This document shows positions 8,011 to 16,275 of a DNA stretch of 32,496 nucleotides, one piece after another. Position 1 is the stretch's first letter. Each line of letters opens with the position of its first letter. The translations under genes and the position numbers were made by a program. Origin of the DNA: Streptomyces sp. col6 (GTDB taxonomy: Bacteria; Actinomycetota; Actinomycetes; Streptomycetales; Streptomycetaceae); the NCBI RefSeq assembly GCF_008042035.1, contig NZ_RDBL01000001.1:1-32496 (forward strand), in the 5' to 3' direction. The notes beneath the pieces were generated by a model that had not been told where the DNA came from, searched no databases, and saw only the letters and a list, made by a program, of their open reading frames with translations.

Positions 8011-8044
8011 CCGGACACCCCCACGCCCCCGTGAACCGCCGCGC

Positions 8045-8398
8045 TCAGCAATGGAGCGCCGCTTCCACGTCGTCCGCGAACCGGAACGCGCCCGAGGTGC
8101 CGGTGACCTCGAAGAGCCTGCGGACGCCGGATTCCAGGGGACCGGCCAGGACGAGCGGCACCCCCGCCCTCGTATGTTCCCGCTGACCGCCCAGCAGAGC
8201 GTGGAGCGCCGCGGAGTCGGCGAAAGCAACCCCGGACAGATCGACCACCGTGCGGACGGCGCCGCCCTCGACCGCGCCGGTCAGGGCGGCCGACAAGTCA
8301 CCGCTGCCCGACCAGCCGTCCAGACTGCCCCGGACCCGGATCAGCACCACATCGCCGGCCGTCTTCTCCGAACCGACCGATCTTTCATCTTCCGCCAT
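8045..8398 (-). CDS. STAS-domain anti-anti-sigma factor
   Basis: A 117-residue STAS protein with phosphorylation loop FADSAALHALL (D61, S62), probably the partner of the RsbW-like ATPase encoded 34 bases downstream. The ATG at 8398 has AGGAAG about 10 bases upstream. It is divergent from the lanthipeptide synthetase gene; the 210 bases between them must hold both promoters, but I see no clear -35/-10 pair. Together with the STAS proteins at 3448 and 7175 it makes three possible substrates for one visible phosphatase and one visible kinase-like protein. Confidence 0.88.
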   Translation of the reverse strand: MAEDERSVGSEKTAGDVVLIRVRGSLDGWSGSGDLSAALTGAVEGGAVRTVVDLSGVAFADSAALHALLGGQREHTRAGVPLVLAGPLESGVRRLFEVTGTSGAFRFADDVEAALHC

Positions 8399-8608
8399 GC
8401 GTCATATCTTCCTATGCCCCGCTGCCGGGTCGTCGTCCAGGGGCGGTGTCACGCGTGCGCCGCCCCTCGCGCCGGGCGGCGCCGACCAGGGAGGAAGCGA
8501 TACCCGTGCGCTCGCTGGAGCAGGTGATTCCGGCTCGGGCGCGTTCCGCGTTCACGTGTCATGGGCAATTTCCGATCAGCGGTCCTCACCGTTGAGAGGG
8601 ACACTCAC

Positions 8609-11272
8609 ATGACGAGCCACGCAACCGAAGTCGACCTCGAAAGCCTCCTCCGCCGAGCCCTGCAGGCCACCCGCACGGCCGCGCGCTGGACCACCGGAAC
8701 CGACGAGACGTGGTGCCGCGTCGCACCCCGGTCGGGAACCCGCCGCGACCAGGGCTGGAAGCTGCACCTGTCGGCGACGGCCGCCTCGGCGCCGACGGTC
8801 CTGGTCAACGCCCTGGACGTACTGCTGCCGGACACATCGGCGTTCAAGTTCGCGCGCTCGCTGGACCAGGTGAGCACCCTCAACTCCCGTGCCACGCCGC
8901 GCGGCAGCTCCGGCAAGTTCCTCACCGTCTATCCGCGCTCGGACGCGGACGCGGTCCGGCTCGCCCTGAATCTGCACGCCGCGACGGCCGGACTGGCGGG
9001 GCCGCGCATCCTCTCCGACCGGCCCTACGCCCCGCACAGCCTGGTGCATTATCGCTACGGCGCCTTCACCGGCCGGCAACGGCTTTCGGACCAGGGCCTG
9101 TTGATCTGGTACATCGAGGACCCCGACGGCAACCCCGTGGAGGACGAGCGCACCGGTCGCTACGCCCCGCCTCCGTGGGCGCAGTGCCCGTTCCCCGACA
9201 CCGTGCCCCTCCCGCCGCCCGAGGCCGAGGCGGCGAGCGGCCCGGTCCTGCTCGGCGGCCGCTTCGCGGTACGGGAGGCGATCCGCCACACCAACAAGGG
9301 CGGTGTCTACCGGGGCACCGATGTCTCCACCGGCGCCCCCGTGGTCATCAAGGAGACGCGGCCCCACGTCGAGGGCGACGCCTCCGGGCGCGATGTCCGC
9401 GACTGGCTGCGCGCCGAGGCCCGGATGCTGGAGAAGCTGGAGGGCACGGAGCTGGCCCCGGAAGCCCTGGCCCTCTTCGAACACGGCCAACACCTCTTCC
9501 TGGCCCAGAGCGAGGTCCCCGGTGTCAGCCTCCGTACCTGGGTCGCCGAGCGCTTCCGTGACCTCGGGGGAGAGCAGTACCGGCGCGAGGCCACGGCCCT
9601 GGTCGCCCAGCTCGTCGACCTCGTCACGGCGGCCCATGCCCACGGCTGCGTCCTGCGCGACTTCACCCCCGGCAACGTCATGGTCCGCCCCGACGGCGAA
9701 CTGCGCCTCATCGACCTGGAACTCGCCGCCGACGAGACGGGCCCCAGTATGCCCACCCGGGTCGGCACCCCCGGGTTCAGCGCCCCCGAACGCCTGACGG
9801 ACGCACCTGTGTCCGTCACGGCCGACTACTACAGCCTCGGCGCCACCACATGCTTCGTCCTGACCGGGAAGGTGCCGAACCTCCTGCCCGAGGAGCCCGC
9901 CACCAGAACCGACGAGGAACGGCTCACCGCCTGGCTGGACGCCTGCACCGGACACGCCAAGCCCCCGGGCGGTACGGCGCGGATGATCGCCGGACTGATG
10001 AAGGACGATCCCGCCGCACGCTGGAACACCCTGCGGGCGCGCGAAGCCCTACGCGAGCCGGAGACGGCCCGCCCCGCGGTCCCCTCCCGGCCCCTCCCCG
10101 CACAGGACGAGGACCTGCACGCCGCGGTCACCGGACTCGTGAACCATCTCGTCGACTCGATGACCCCGGCGGACGACCGGCGCCTGTGGCCCGTCTCCAC
10201 CGCGGCCGGCGAGACCAACCCCTGCACCGTGCAGCAGGGCGCGGCCGGCCCCCTGGCCGTACTGACGCGGTACTTCACGCTGACCGGGGACCCCCGTCTG
10301 CCCGAACTGCTCTCGGCGGCGGGCCACTGGATCGCGGACCGCACCCCCATGCCATCCACCCGGGCCGGCCTGCACTTCGGGGACCTCGGAACCGCCTGGG
10401 CGCTGTACGAAGCCGCAAGAGCCATCGACGACCACGCCCTCGTCGACCACGCGCTCGCCCTGGCCCTGACACCGCAGGAACCCACGTTCCACCACGACAT
10501 CACCCACGGCACCGCCGGCAGCGGCATGGCAGCCCTCCACCTGTGGCACCGCACCGGTGATCCGCGCCTGGCCGCACTGGCCGTCGACGCCGCTGACCGG
10601 CTGGCGTCCGCGGCGCAGCGCGCTCCGTCGGCGGTGAGCTGGCCGGTTCCCGCGGAGGCACTCGGCGGCGAGACCGGCAAACGGTACCTGGGATTCGCCC
10701 ATGGCTCCGCCGGCATCGGCTGCTTCCTCCTGGCCGGCGCGGTCGCCTCGGGACGCCAGGACCACCTGCGGCTCGCCGTGGAGATCGGCGAACACCTGGT
10801 GCTCAGCTCCGTACGTGTCGGGGAGGCCGCCCAGTGGCCCGCCCAGGCCGGCGACGAACCCACCGCCCCCTACTGGTGCCACGGCGCGGCCGGTATCGGC
10901 ACCTTCCTCGTACGGCTGTGGCAGGTCACCGGCGACGACAGATTCGGGGACCTCGCCCGCCGCAGCGCCCTGGCCGTCACGGAACGCGCCTCGCGCGCCC
11001 CGCTCTCCCAGTGCCACGGACTGGCCGGCAACGGCGACTTCCTGCTCGACATGAGCGCCGCGACGGGGGACACCGCCTACCGCGCGATGGCCGCGGACCT
11101 GGGCCGCCTCGCCGTCACCGAGGGAGCCCGACGCCACGGGCACGTGGTCTTCCCCAACGAGTACGGGGACGTCTCGACCAGCTGGAGCGACGGGTCGGCC
11201 GGGATTCTGGCCTTCCTTCTGCGGCTCCGCCACACGGACTCCCGGCACTGGCTCGCCCAGTTGCCGGGCTGA
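8609..11272 (+). CDS. lanL: Class IV lanthipeptide synthetase (lyase-kinase-cyclase)
   Basis: This enzyme dehydrates Ser/Thr of the precursor by phosphorylation and elimination, then forms thioether rings with Cys. The 887-residue protein has three domains. The N-terminal lyase (about 1-210) has QGWKLHL and a GSSGKFLTVYP segment. The kinase (about 220-490) has G-loop GGVYRG, VIK lysine K248, RDFTPGN with D351, IDLE and GTPGFSAPE. The cyclase (about 515-887) keeps the LanC zinc ligands, C757 (WCHG), C802 and H803 (QCHG), plus H698 (AHGSAG). Intact zinc ligands separate class IV (LanL) from class III (LanKC). ATG 8609 has GAGAGGG upstream; an ATG at 8561 is a weaker alternative. The precursor gene follows 46 bases downstream. 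No transporter or leader peptidase gene is adjacent. Confidence 0.95.
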   Translation: MTSHATEVDLESLLRRALQATRTAARWTTGTDETWCRVAPRSGTRRDQGWKLHLSATAASAPTVLVNALDVLLPDTSAFKFARSLDQVSTLNSRATPRGSSGKFLTVYPRSDADAVRLALNLHAATAGLAGPRILSDRPYAPHSLVHYRYGAFTGRQRLSDQGLLIWYIEDPDGNPVEDERTGRYAPPPWAQCPFPDTVPLPPPEAEAASGPVLLGGRFAVREAIRHTNKGGVYRGTDVSTGAPVVIKETRPHVEGDASGRDVRDWLRAEARMLEKLEGTELAPEALALFEHGQHLFLAQSEVPGVSLRTWVAERFRDLGGEQYRREATALVAQLVDLVTAAHAHGCVLRDFTPGNVMVRPDGELRLIDLELAADETGPSMPTRVGTPGFSAPERLTDAPVSVTADYYSLGATTCFVLTGKVPNLLPEEPATRTDEERLTAWLDACTGHAKPPGGTARMIAGLMKDDPAARWNTLRAREALREPETARPAVPSRPLPAQDEDLHAAVTGLVNHLVDSMTPADDRRLWPVSTAAGETNPCTVQQGAAGPLAVLTRYFTLTGDPRLPELLSAAGHWIADRTPMPSTRAGLHFGDLGTAWALYEAARAIDDHALVDHALALALTPQEPTFHHDITHGTAGSGMAALHLWHRTGDPRLAALAVDAADRLASAAQRAPSAVSWPVPAEALGGETGKRYLGFAHGSAGIGCFLLAGAVASGRQDHLRLAVEIGEHLVLSSVRVGEAAQWPAQAGDEPTAPYWCHGAAGIGTFLVRLWQVTGDDRFGDLARRSALAVTERASRAPLSQCHGLAGNGDFLLDMSAATGDTAYRAMAADLGRLAVTEGARRHGHVVFPNEYGDVSTSWSDGSAGILAFLLRLRHTDSRHWLAQLPG

Positions 11273-11318
11273 GCGGCAGAAACCCTGCCGCCCAACCACA
11301 AAGAAGAAGGAGAGAACC

Positions 11319-11480
11319 ATGGAAAACCAGACCCAGGACCTCGAACTCCTCGCCCACCTCCACGCCCTTCCCGAGACCGACCCCGTCGGCGCCGAAGGGG
11401 CGGCGTTCTCCGCCACCTGCGAGTGCGTCGGCCTGCTGACGGTCCTCAACACGGTCTGCATCGGCATCAGCTGCGCCTAG
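11319..11480 (+). CDS. lanA: Class IV lanthipeptide precursor, venezuelin/streptocollin-like
   Basis: A 53-residue precursor peptide starting at ATG 11319 after an AAGGAGAG ribosome-binding site. The leader (about 1-30) carries the helical motif DLELLAHLHALPETDP expected to bind LanL. The C-terminal core has four cysteines (C34, C36, C47, C52) and hydroxy residues T33, T41, T45 and S51 for ring formation; S31 lies just before. From memory the core is nearly identical to the venezuelin/streptocollin family, to be confirmed by alignment. It directly follows the class IV synthetase. The exact leader cleavage site cannot be read. The last codons (from 11464) form the left end of a large palindrome, which is unusual. 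Confidence 0.93.
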   Translation: MENQTQDLELLAHLHALPETDPVGAEGAAFSATCECVGLLTVLNTVCIGISCA

Positions 11481-11561
11481 GACCGGCATAACGTCCGGCC
11501 GTCGGCTGTCCCGGGACAGCCGACGGCCGGACGTTATGCCGGTCCTAGGCGCAGCTGATGC
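11464..11561. terminator. Perfect 98-bp palindrome covering the end of lanA; probable bidirectional terminator
   Basis: Bases 11464-11512 and 11513-11561 are exact reverse complements: 49-bp arms, no mismatch and no spacer (centre CCC|GGG). The left arm includes the last five amino-acid codons and the stop of lanA, so the opposite strand of the right arm repeats that coding end. It lies between the convergent lanA and AroM-family genes (stop at 11591), where a terminator is expected. Its length, zero spacer and intrusion into coding sequence go beyond an ordinary terminator. An inverted duplication or a fold-back assembly artefact are alternatives. Confidence 0.75.
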
Positions 11562-11590
11562 TTCCCGCCCGTCCAGCCCGTCCCGCTCGT

Positions 11591-12271
11591 TCAGGCGAGC
11601 AGCGGGCCCAGCATCGCGCCCACCACCGCGCCCGGAGTCAGAACCGGCGCGGTGATCCCGGCCGACCGCAGCGCCTCGCGGTGGCGGGCGCCGTAGCCCA
11701 TGCAGTCGAGCACCAGGGCGTCCGCGCCCTCGTCCAGCCGCGCGCGGGCCGCCGCGCACAGGGCCGCGGTGTCGTCGGCGTACGGCGAGGCCGTGCCGAA
11801 CGACGGCGCCGGGTCTAGCGCTCGCCACTTCGTTCGGGCCTCCGCCACCTGCTCCGGCAGTGGTACGAGGATCCCGGTCCGGCGGCCCCGCAGCGCCGTG
11901 CTCACGTAGCCCGTCAGCAGCACGTCCGGCTCGACGAGCCGCGCCCGGCGCGTCCGCAGCCCCGGGAACTGGCCGGTACACAGGAGCACCACGACGTCTG
12001 CCCCCTCGTCCTCCACCCGCTCGGCGAGGGCCGTGAGCCCGGCCCCGACGGCCTCGGCGTCCAGCGTCACGGTGGCCCCGTCGGCCAGCCGGCTCAGCAG
12101 GGTCGCCCGCCCGGCCACCGCCCCGAACCGTGCCTCCACCTCTGCCCGCGCCAGGCCGTCGAGCACGCCCGCCTGCCGTATCCGGGCCGTCGCCGGCAGC
12201 TCCGCCTCGACCGCCATGGACAGGTCGCGGCGGGGGGACTGGCCGATGGTCAGGAAGGTCACGGTGTGCAT
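11591..12271 (-). CDS. aroM: AroM-family protein
   Basis: A 226-residue protein beginning with the AroM-family signature TIGQSPRRD. It has two Asp/Glu-racemase-like halves (VVLLCTG around residue 100 and ADALVLDCMGYG around 190), each with a cysteine at the position used by cofactor-independent racemases of this superfamily. In enterobacteria aroM is linked to shikimate genes, but its reaction is not established; other homologues lie beside amino-acid or amidohydrolase genes. Start ATG 12271 has AGCGAGG upstream. It is convergent to lanA and separated from the PPTase operon by a terminator, so it seems to be a monocistronic gene between two biosynthetic loci rather than a certain member of either. 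Confidence 0.8.
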   Translation of the reverse strand: MHTVTFLTIGQSPRRDLSMAVEAELPATARIRQAGVLDGLARAEVEARFGAVAGRATLLSRLADGATVTLDAEAVGAGLTALAERVEDEGADVVVLLCTGQFPGLRTRRARLVEPDVLLTGYVSTALRGRRTGILVPLPEQVAEARTKWRALDPAPSFGTASPYADDTAALCAAARARLDEGADALVLDCMGYGARHREALRSAGITAPVLTPGAVVGAMLGPLLA

Positions 12272-12297
12272 GGAGCCTCGCTTCGGTGCTGTTCCGG

Positions 12298-12303
12298 ATT
12301 ATG
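12298..12303 (-). promoter_or_regulatory. Possible -10 element for the AroM-family gene
   Basis: On the minus strand the hexamer CATAAT matches five of six TATAAT positions, 26 bases upstream of the AroM-family start, in one of the few AT-rich spots of the region. No good -35 hexamer lies 16-18 bases further up, so this is tentative. Confidence 0.3.
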
Positions 12304-12356
12304 GGAATCGGTTGCGGAACAACGTAGTCCCTGACGTCGGAAGTCCGGCAGGGCGA

Positions 12357-12387
12357 GGCCCCGGCGGTGGTGGCGATCGCCGGGGCC
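12357..12387 (-). terminator. Terminator after the PPTase gene
   Basis: A perfect 10-bp inverted repeat (12357-12366 with 12378-12387) and 11-base loop, 13 bases beyond the PPTase stop and upstream of the AroM-family promoter region. It probably ends the mutase-to-PPTase operon. Confidence 0.65.
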
Positions 12388-12400
12388 GATGCCGGGTGGG

Positions 12401-13165
12401 TCAGTCCGGCCCCGCTCCGCGGACGCCCTCCCGTCGGACCGCCACCGCCGCCCGGTGGCCGGGTGGGACGGCGATGTCGGCCAGGAGCCAGCCGGCCGGG
12501 GCGGCCGGTGCCGGACCGGCGCCGACGTACTCCGTCGACGGGTCCGCGCCCAGGCCGATGCCGAGGCCCTTCAGGTACGCCTCCTTCCTGGTCCACACCC
12601 GGGCGAAGGCGGCCGGTCGCAACGCGGGTGCGAGGGAGGCGAGTTCCGCCGCCTCCATGCGGTGGACGACATCGGCGGCCTCGACGAGTGTCTGCGGGTT
12701 CGGTACGGGTTCGACGTCCACGCCGACCGGGGCGGCGGCGACGGCTATCAGGCTCAGGCCCTCGCAGTGCGAGAGCGAGAAATGCAGGGGCTCGCCGGGG
12801 AGTACGGGCCGGCCGTGCGGTTCTCCACAGCACGGGCAGGGAGCACGGGCCACCGAGACCGTGCGGGGTGCGATGCCCAGGTGGTTGCCGAGGACCCGGC
12901 GCAGACCGACGTGGGCGCACAGATAGGTGGCGCGGTCGGTGGGGCGGCGGAACTCCTCCGCCCTGGCCAGTTCCGACGGGCCGAGGACGAGTGGGGCGTA
13001 ACGGGCCGCGGTCTCCTCGTGCGCGGCCGTGGCGACCAGCCAGAGCTGCGGGCGGCCGGGGCCGGGGTCCGTCAGCGGTGGCAGAGCGGCGGGCAGCGGG
13101 GGGAGCGCGGTCGGGAGAAGGAGGGAATCGAGGACGGGCGGCGGGCTGGGTTCCAACAGGGACAT
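12401..13165 (-). CDS. Sfp-type 4'-phosphopantetheinyl transferase
   Basis: This enzyme moves phosphopantetheine from CoA to the serine of carrier domains and would activate the five PCP domains encoded upstream. The 254-residue protein has the family motifs in order: LHFSLSHCEG (around 130-140), GVDVEPV (around 150) and VWTRKEAYLKGLG (around 190), including the Mg2+-binding acidic residues and the KE pair. A CPCCGEPHGRP segment is typical of actinomycete members. The N-terminal 35 residues are Pro/Leu-rich. It lies 7 bases after the MFS gene stop, so it is in the same operon. Confidence 0.93.
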   Translation of the reverse strand: MSLLEPSPPPVLDSLLLPTALPPLPAALPPLTDPGPGRPQLWLVATAAHEETAARYAPLVLGPSELARAEEFRRPTDRATYLCAHVGLRRVLGNHLGIAPRTVSVARAPCPCCGEPHGRPVLPGEPLHFSLSHCEGLSLIAVAAAPVGVDVEPVPNPQTLVEAADVVHRMEAAELASLAPALRPAAFARVWTRKEAYLKGLGIGLGADPSTEYVGAGPAPAAPAGWLLADIAVPPGHRAAVAVRREGVRGAGPD

Positions 13166-13172
13166 GTCTGCC

Positions 13173-14462
13173 TCACACGGCTGTGACGGTGGGCTCGGGG
13201 GCGGCGGACGCCTTGGTGGCGGGGGCGTTCCGCGTCAGGGGCGCGCGCAGGGCGAGCGTCGCGGCGACCGGCGAGAAGAGCGCGACGGACGCGCACAGCA
13301 GCCAGGTACCGGTCACGCCCAGCGGGGCGGAGAGCGAACTGAAGACGGCCAGGGACAGCGGCGCGGCCCCGATGCTGGACAGCGAGAACGTCGACATCGC
13401 GGCGCCCAGCTTCCCTTCGGGGACGGCCTGTTGGTACGCGGTGACCAGGGCCGGTCCGTTGAGTCCCGAGAACAGGCCGACCGTGCACGCCGTGACCGCC
13501 AGGACCGCGGGCGAGGGCACCAGGGCCATGGAGCCCATGCCGACGGCGAGCCCGGTGCCGGTGACGATCAGCTTGACCGGGACCGGGATGCGGTGCGCCA
13601 GTGCGGCACCGGCCGCCGCCGACGCCAGGGCGCCCGCGCTGAACGCGGTGAGGGCCGCCGCGACCGAGCCGATGCCCCAGCCCTCGCCGGCCGCGCGCAG
13701 CGGCAGCGCGACCTCGGCCGGCCACAGGAACGCGAAGTCCATGCAGAAGCAGGCGATGAACATCCAGCGCAGCCTGGGGTGACGGCCCAGCAGCGCGAGG
13801 CCGTCGCCGGAGCGCCGGAACAGTGACGTGCCCCCTGCCCCGGCGCCGCGCTCGGGCCGGGTCATGCCCCGGGTCACATGGAACGCGCAGACCAGCCAGA
13901 CGGCGCAGCCGGCCGCCGAGACGAGCATGACCCCGGACAGGCTGCCGGCCACGACCAGCCAGGCACCCAGCGGCGATCCGGCCATCGGGGCCAGCCGCAT
14001 CACCATGGAGAACAGGGAGTTGGCCCGGCCCAGATGCTCCTTCGGGGCCAGCCGGGTGAGCAGGACGCCCGACGCCGGGCCGGTCAGGCCGAGCAGCGAG
14101 CCCTCGACCACGGCGACGGCGACCAGCGGCCAGACGCTCTCGGCGCCCGTCGTGACCAGGGCGCCGATCACCAGGACGGCGAACCGGGTCGCGGTGGCCC
14201 GCAGCAGGACGGCGCGCGGGCCGAGGGCGTCGGCGAGGGCGCCGCCGAACAGCAGCATCAGGGCGCGGGGCAGCGTGGAGGCGAGGATCACGAGCGTGAC
14301 CGCGCCCCGCCCGCCCAGCTGCACGGCCGTCCAGTTCATGGCGATGATCAGGGCGAAGCTGCCGCACTGCACGGCTGCTTGGCCGGTGACGAAGCTGCCG
14401 ATGCGCCGCCAGTCGGGGGCGGGCCCCGCCTCGGACGACGGGGCGGTGGTGTTCGTTGTCAT
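13173..14462 (-). CDS. MFS transporter, probable drug/product exporter
   Basis: A 429-residue integral membrane protein with about 12 hydrophobic segments and the two-halves layout of the major facilitator superfamily (an RALMLLFGGALADALGPR-type loop 2-3 motif near residue 66). The C-terminal tail is Ala/Pro-rich and cytoplasmic. ATG 14462 has AGGAAG at good spacing. It sits between the unknown 154-residue gene and the PPTase in the same direction. In a non-ribosomal peptide locus the natural inference is export of the product or self-resistance; the sequence does not define the substrate. Confidence 0.9.
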   Translation of the reverse strand: MTTNTTAPSSEAGPAPDWRRIGSFVTGQAAVQCGSFALIIAMNWTAVQLGGRGAVTLVILASTLPRALMLLFGGALADALGPRAVLLRATATRFAVLVIGALVTTGAESVWPLVAVAVVEGSLLGLTGPASGVLLTRLAPKEHLGRANSLFSMVMRLAPMAGSPLGAWLVVAGSLSGVMLVSAAGCAVWLVCAFHVTRGMTRPERGAGAGGTSLFRRSGDGLALLGRHPRLRWMFIACFCMDFAFLWPAEVALPLRAAGEGWGIGSVAAALTAFSAGALASAAAGAALAHRIPVPVKLIVTGTGLAVGMGSMALVPSPAVLAVTACTVGLFSGLNGPALVTAYQQAVPEGKLGAAMSTFSLSSIGAAPLSLAVFSSLSAPLGVTGTWLLCASVALFSPVAATLALRAPLTRNAPATKASAAPEPTVTAV

Positions 14463-14518
14463 GGGTTCGGCTTCCTGGGGGAGTGGGTCGGCTTCCTGCG
14501 TCAGGTGGGCGGGCCGGT

Positions 14519-14983
14519 TCAGCGGCGGGTCGTGCGGACGCTGACACCGGTGTCGTCGCCGCGCAGCGTCGCCGCGACGGCCAGGGCGGCGGCGCGGCCG
14601 GCGGCGCGGCGCAGGGACCGGCGGTCGCGCGTGGCACGGGTCGGTCCGTGCGTACGGAGTTCCAGGCGGCCACCGAGATAGCCCCGGCCCGCCTCGGTGA
14701 GGGCACGCTGGGCGGCGAGCCGGGCGGCATCGGCCACGGCATCCGGGGCGCCGGTGTCCCGGATGCCTCGGTCGGTGGAACCGGCGGAACCGGCGGAACC
14801 GACGATGATTCCGGGGGCCTCCAGCAGCTCGAACCAGGCCTGGACGGTGCGGCGGCGGCCGGTGAGGCCGGCGGCCTGTCGGGACAGGGGCCGCGCAGCG
14901 CGCCCGTGCCCGGCGCGGCCAGGGGTCTCCCGTGACAACAGTCGCACGGACCGCCCCCGCCTCCGGTGCGCCCGCCCATTCAT
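14519..14983 (-). CDS. Unknown 154-residue basic protein, coupled to the FMN protein
   Basis: I do not recognise this protein. Its ATG at 14983 overlaps the stop of the FMN glutamate-synthase-like gene (ATGA), which argues for real translation and a linked function. The N-terminal 50 residues are Arg-rich, a short non-polar segment follows (VQAWFELLEAPGIIVG, about 47-62), then a Gly/Ser linker and a helical, Ala/Arg-rich C-terminal half. No cysteines, signal peptide or known catalytic motif are visible. It might be an accessory subunit of the FMN protein or a small tailoring protein. The high Arg content could also mean a spurious frame, but no better frame covers 14519-14980 and the overlap is exact. 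Confidence 0.6.
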   Translation of the reverse strand: MNGRAHRRRGRSVRLLSRETPGRAGHGRAARPLSRQAAGLTGRRRTVQAWFELLEAPGIIVGSAGSAGSTDRGIRDTGAPDAVADAARLAAQRALTEAGRGYLGGRLELRTHGPTRATRDRRSLRRAAGRAAALAVAATLRGDDTGVSVRTTRR

Positions 14984-16275
14984 GACGTCGCTCCGGCGGC
15001 GGCCGGGTCGGCGGACTGCGGCGACCGGGCATCGCCGTGGCCGCCGTCCGGCCACCACAGGTCCTCCGGGGCCAGCGCCCCCACCGTGTACTTGCCCAAC
15101 GCACTGACCAGCAGCCGTAGTTCGAGCGCGATGCTCTCCGCGAGGCGTACCAGCCCGTGGTCCGGGTCCTCGTCGACCGCGATCAGCGCGGCGCGTCCGA
15201 GGCCGACGGCGCCGGCGCCCAGGGCGAGGGCCCGCAGCGCACGTCCGCCCTCCCACATCCGCCCGCTGGCGAGCAGGCAGCCCTCGGGGCGGCCGATCCG
15301 GCGCAGGCACTCGGCGAGCGGCAGGCCGACCTGGTCGAGGAAGACCCGGGGGGCCCAGCCGGTGCCGCCCTCCGCGCCGTCCACGGTGACGGCGTCCGCC
15401 CCGGCGGCCCAGGCGGTGCGCGCGGCGTGCCCGATGTCGCGGCCCGGGTGGAACTTCACCCATGTACGGGCCCTGGGGAAGTTGTTCCGCATGAAGCGCA
15501 GCTGCTGGCGCAGGATCTCGTCGGTGAAGGTGCCCGGCGTGGCGCACCGCAGCCGGCGCTCGTCGTCCGCGCCGAACGCCTCGGTGACCGTGAACCGGTC
15601 GGCCAGCTGCGCGGCCTCGGCACCCGCGACGACGGTCATGCCGCCGAGACCGGGCTTCGCGCCCTGCCCGGTCTTCAACTCGAAGGCCAGGCGCCCGGAT
15701 TCGAGGAGGGGCCGGGTGGCGGGATCGCTGTAGAGGAGGTTCCAGACCTCCGAGTCGGCGTCCTCGGTGGACTGCTGGACGACGATCCCGCCGACGCCCT
15801 CGGGGGCCGCTTCCAGGTACGCGTCGACGCGGGCGAGGAGTGCGGAGCGGGCGACGTCGCCGCCGCGTCGGTAACCGTGGACGGGGACCATGTTCTCCCC
15901 GATGACCATGGGGATACCGAGGCGGCCGGCCTGCCGGGACGCCTGGACGGCGAGGTCGCCGCTGCCCGCCCGGGTCGAGCCGAAGGCCGACAGGTAGAGG
16001 GGCAGCGAGGCGTTGAAGCCGCCGGTCCGGACCGCCAGGCCGACGTCACCGAACTCGGGCTCGCGCGCCAGCTCGATCAGCTTCTCCAGCCGCTCCGGCA
16101 TGAAGACGGGCGGGACGATACGGGCCCGGTCGAGCGCGTCGGCCTCGGCCGCGACGCGGGGGCCGTGTAGCTCGTCCCCGTACGAGCCGGGGTCGGGGAA
16201 CACCTCGGCGGTGCCGCGCCGGGCGCGGGCGCGGATCTCGCGCTCGGGGAAACCGGGGGAGGAGAGGGCGCTCAC
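14980..16275 (-). CDS. FMN-binding glutamate-synthase-like protein
   Basis: A 431-residue protein matching the FMN (central/GltB-like) domain of glutamate synthase and its stand-alone relatives, such as the large subunit of N-methylglutamate synthase. Visible signatures are KTGQGAKPGLGG near residue 205 and the TIM-barrel phosphate-binding region AGADAVTVDGAEGGTG near residue 320. It has only three cysteines and no glutaminase domain, so it lacks the 3Fe-4S motif and ammonia-producing half of classical GOGAT. The GTG start at 16275 overlaps the stop of the mutase-AsnA fusion (GTGA), and its own stop overlaps the next gene. It probably acts on glutamate or a methylaspartate-related amino acid, as oxidoreductase or amino-transfer partner; the reaction is unknown. 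Confidence 0.85.
   Translation of the reverse strand: MSALSSPGFPEREIRARARRGTAEVFPDPGSYGDELHGPRVAAEADALDRARIVPPVFMPERLEKLIELAREPEFGDVGLAVRTGGFNASLPLYLSAFGSTRAGSGDLAVQASRQAGRLGIPMVIGENMVPVHGYRRGGDVARSALLARVDAYLEAAPEGVGGIVVQQSTEDADSEVWNLLYSDPATRPLLESGRLAFELKTGQGAKPGLGGMTVVAGAEAAQLADRFTVTEAFGADDERRLRCATPGTFTDEILRQQLRFMRNNFPRARTWVKFHPGRDIGHAARTAWAAGADAVTVDGAEGGTGWAPRVFLDQVGLPLAECLRRIGRPEGCLLASGRMWEGGRALRALALGAGAVGLGRAALIAVDEDPDHGLVRLAESIALELRLLVSALGKYTVGALAPEDLWWPDGGHGDARSPQSADPAAAGATS

Noticed and set aside
8506..8595. A 29-codon frame (GTG start) after a strong GGGAGGAA in front of lanL
   Set aside because: The ribosome-binding site is good, but the peptide has no leader/core features and overlaps the lanL ribosome-binding region; too weak to list as a gene.
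8609..11272. Class III synthetase (LanKC) instead of class IV
   Set aside because: The three zinc ligands of LanC are all present, which class III enzymes lack.
11115..12920. A 601-codon minus frame spanning the AroM and PPTase region
   Set aside because: Pro/Arg/Gly-rich translation with no motif; it crosses a terminator and overlaps two convincing genes in another frame.
14980..16275. Classical glutamate synthase (GOGAT) large subunit
   Set aside because: No glutaminase domain and no 3Fe-4S cysteine motif; only the FMN domain is present.
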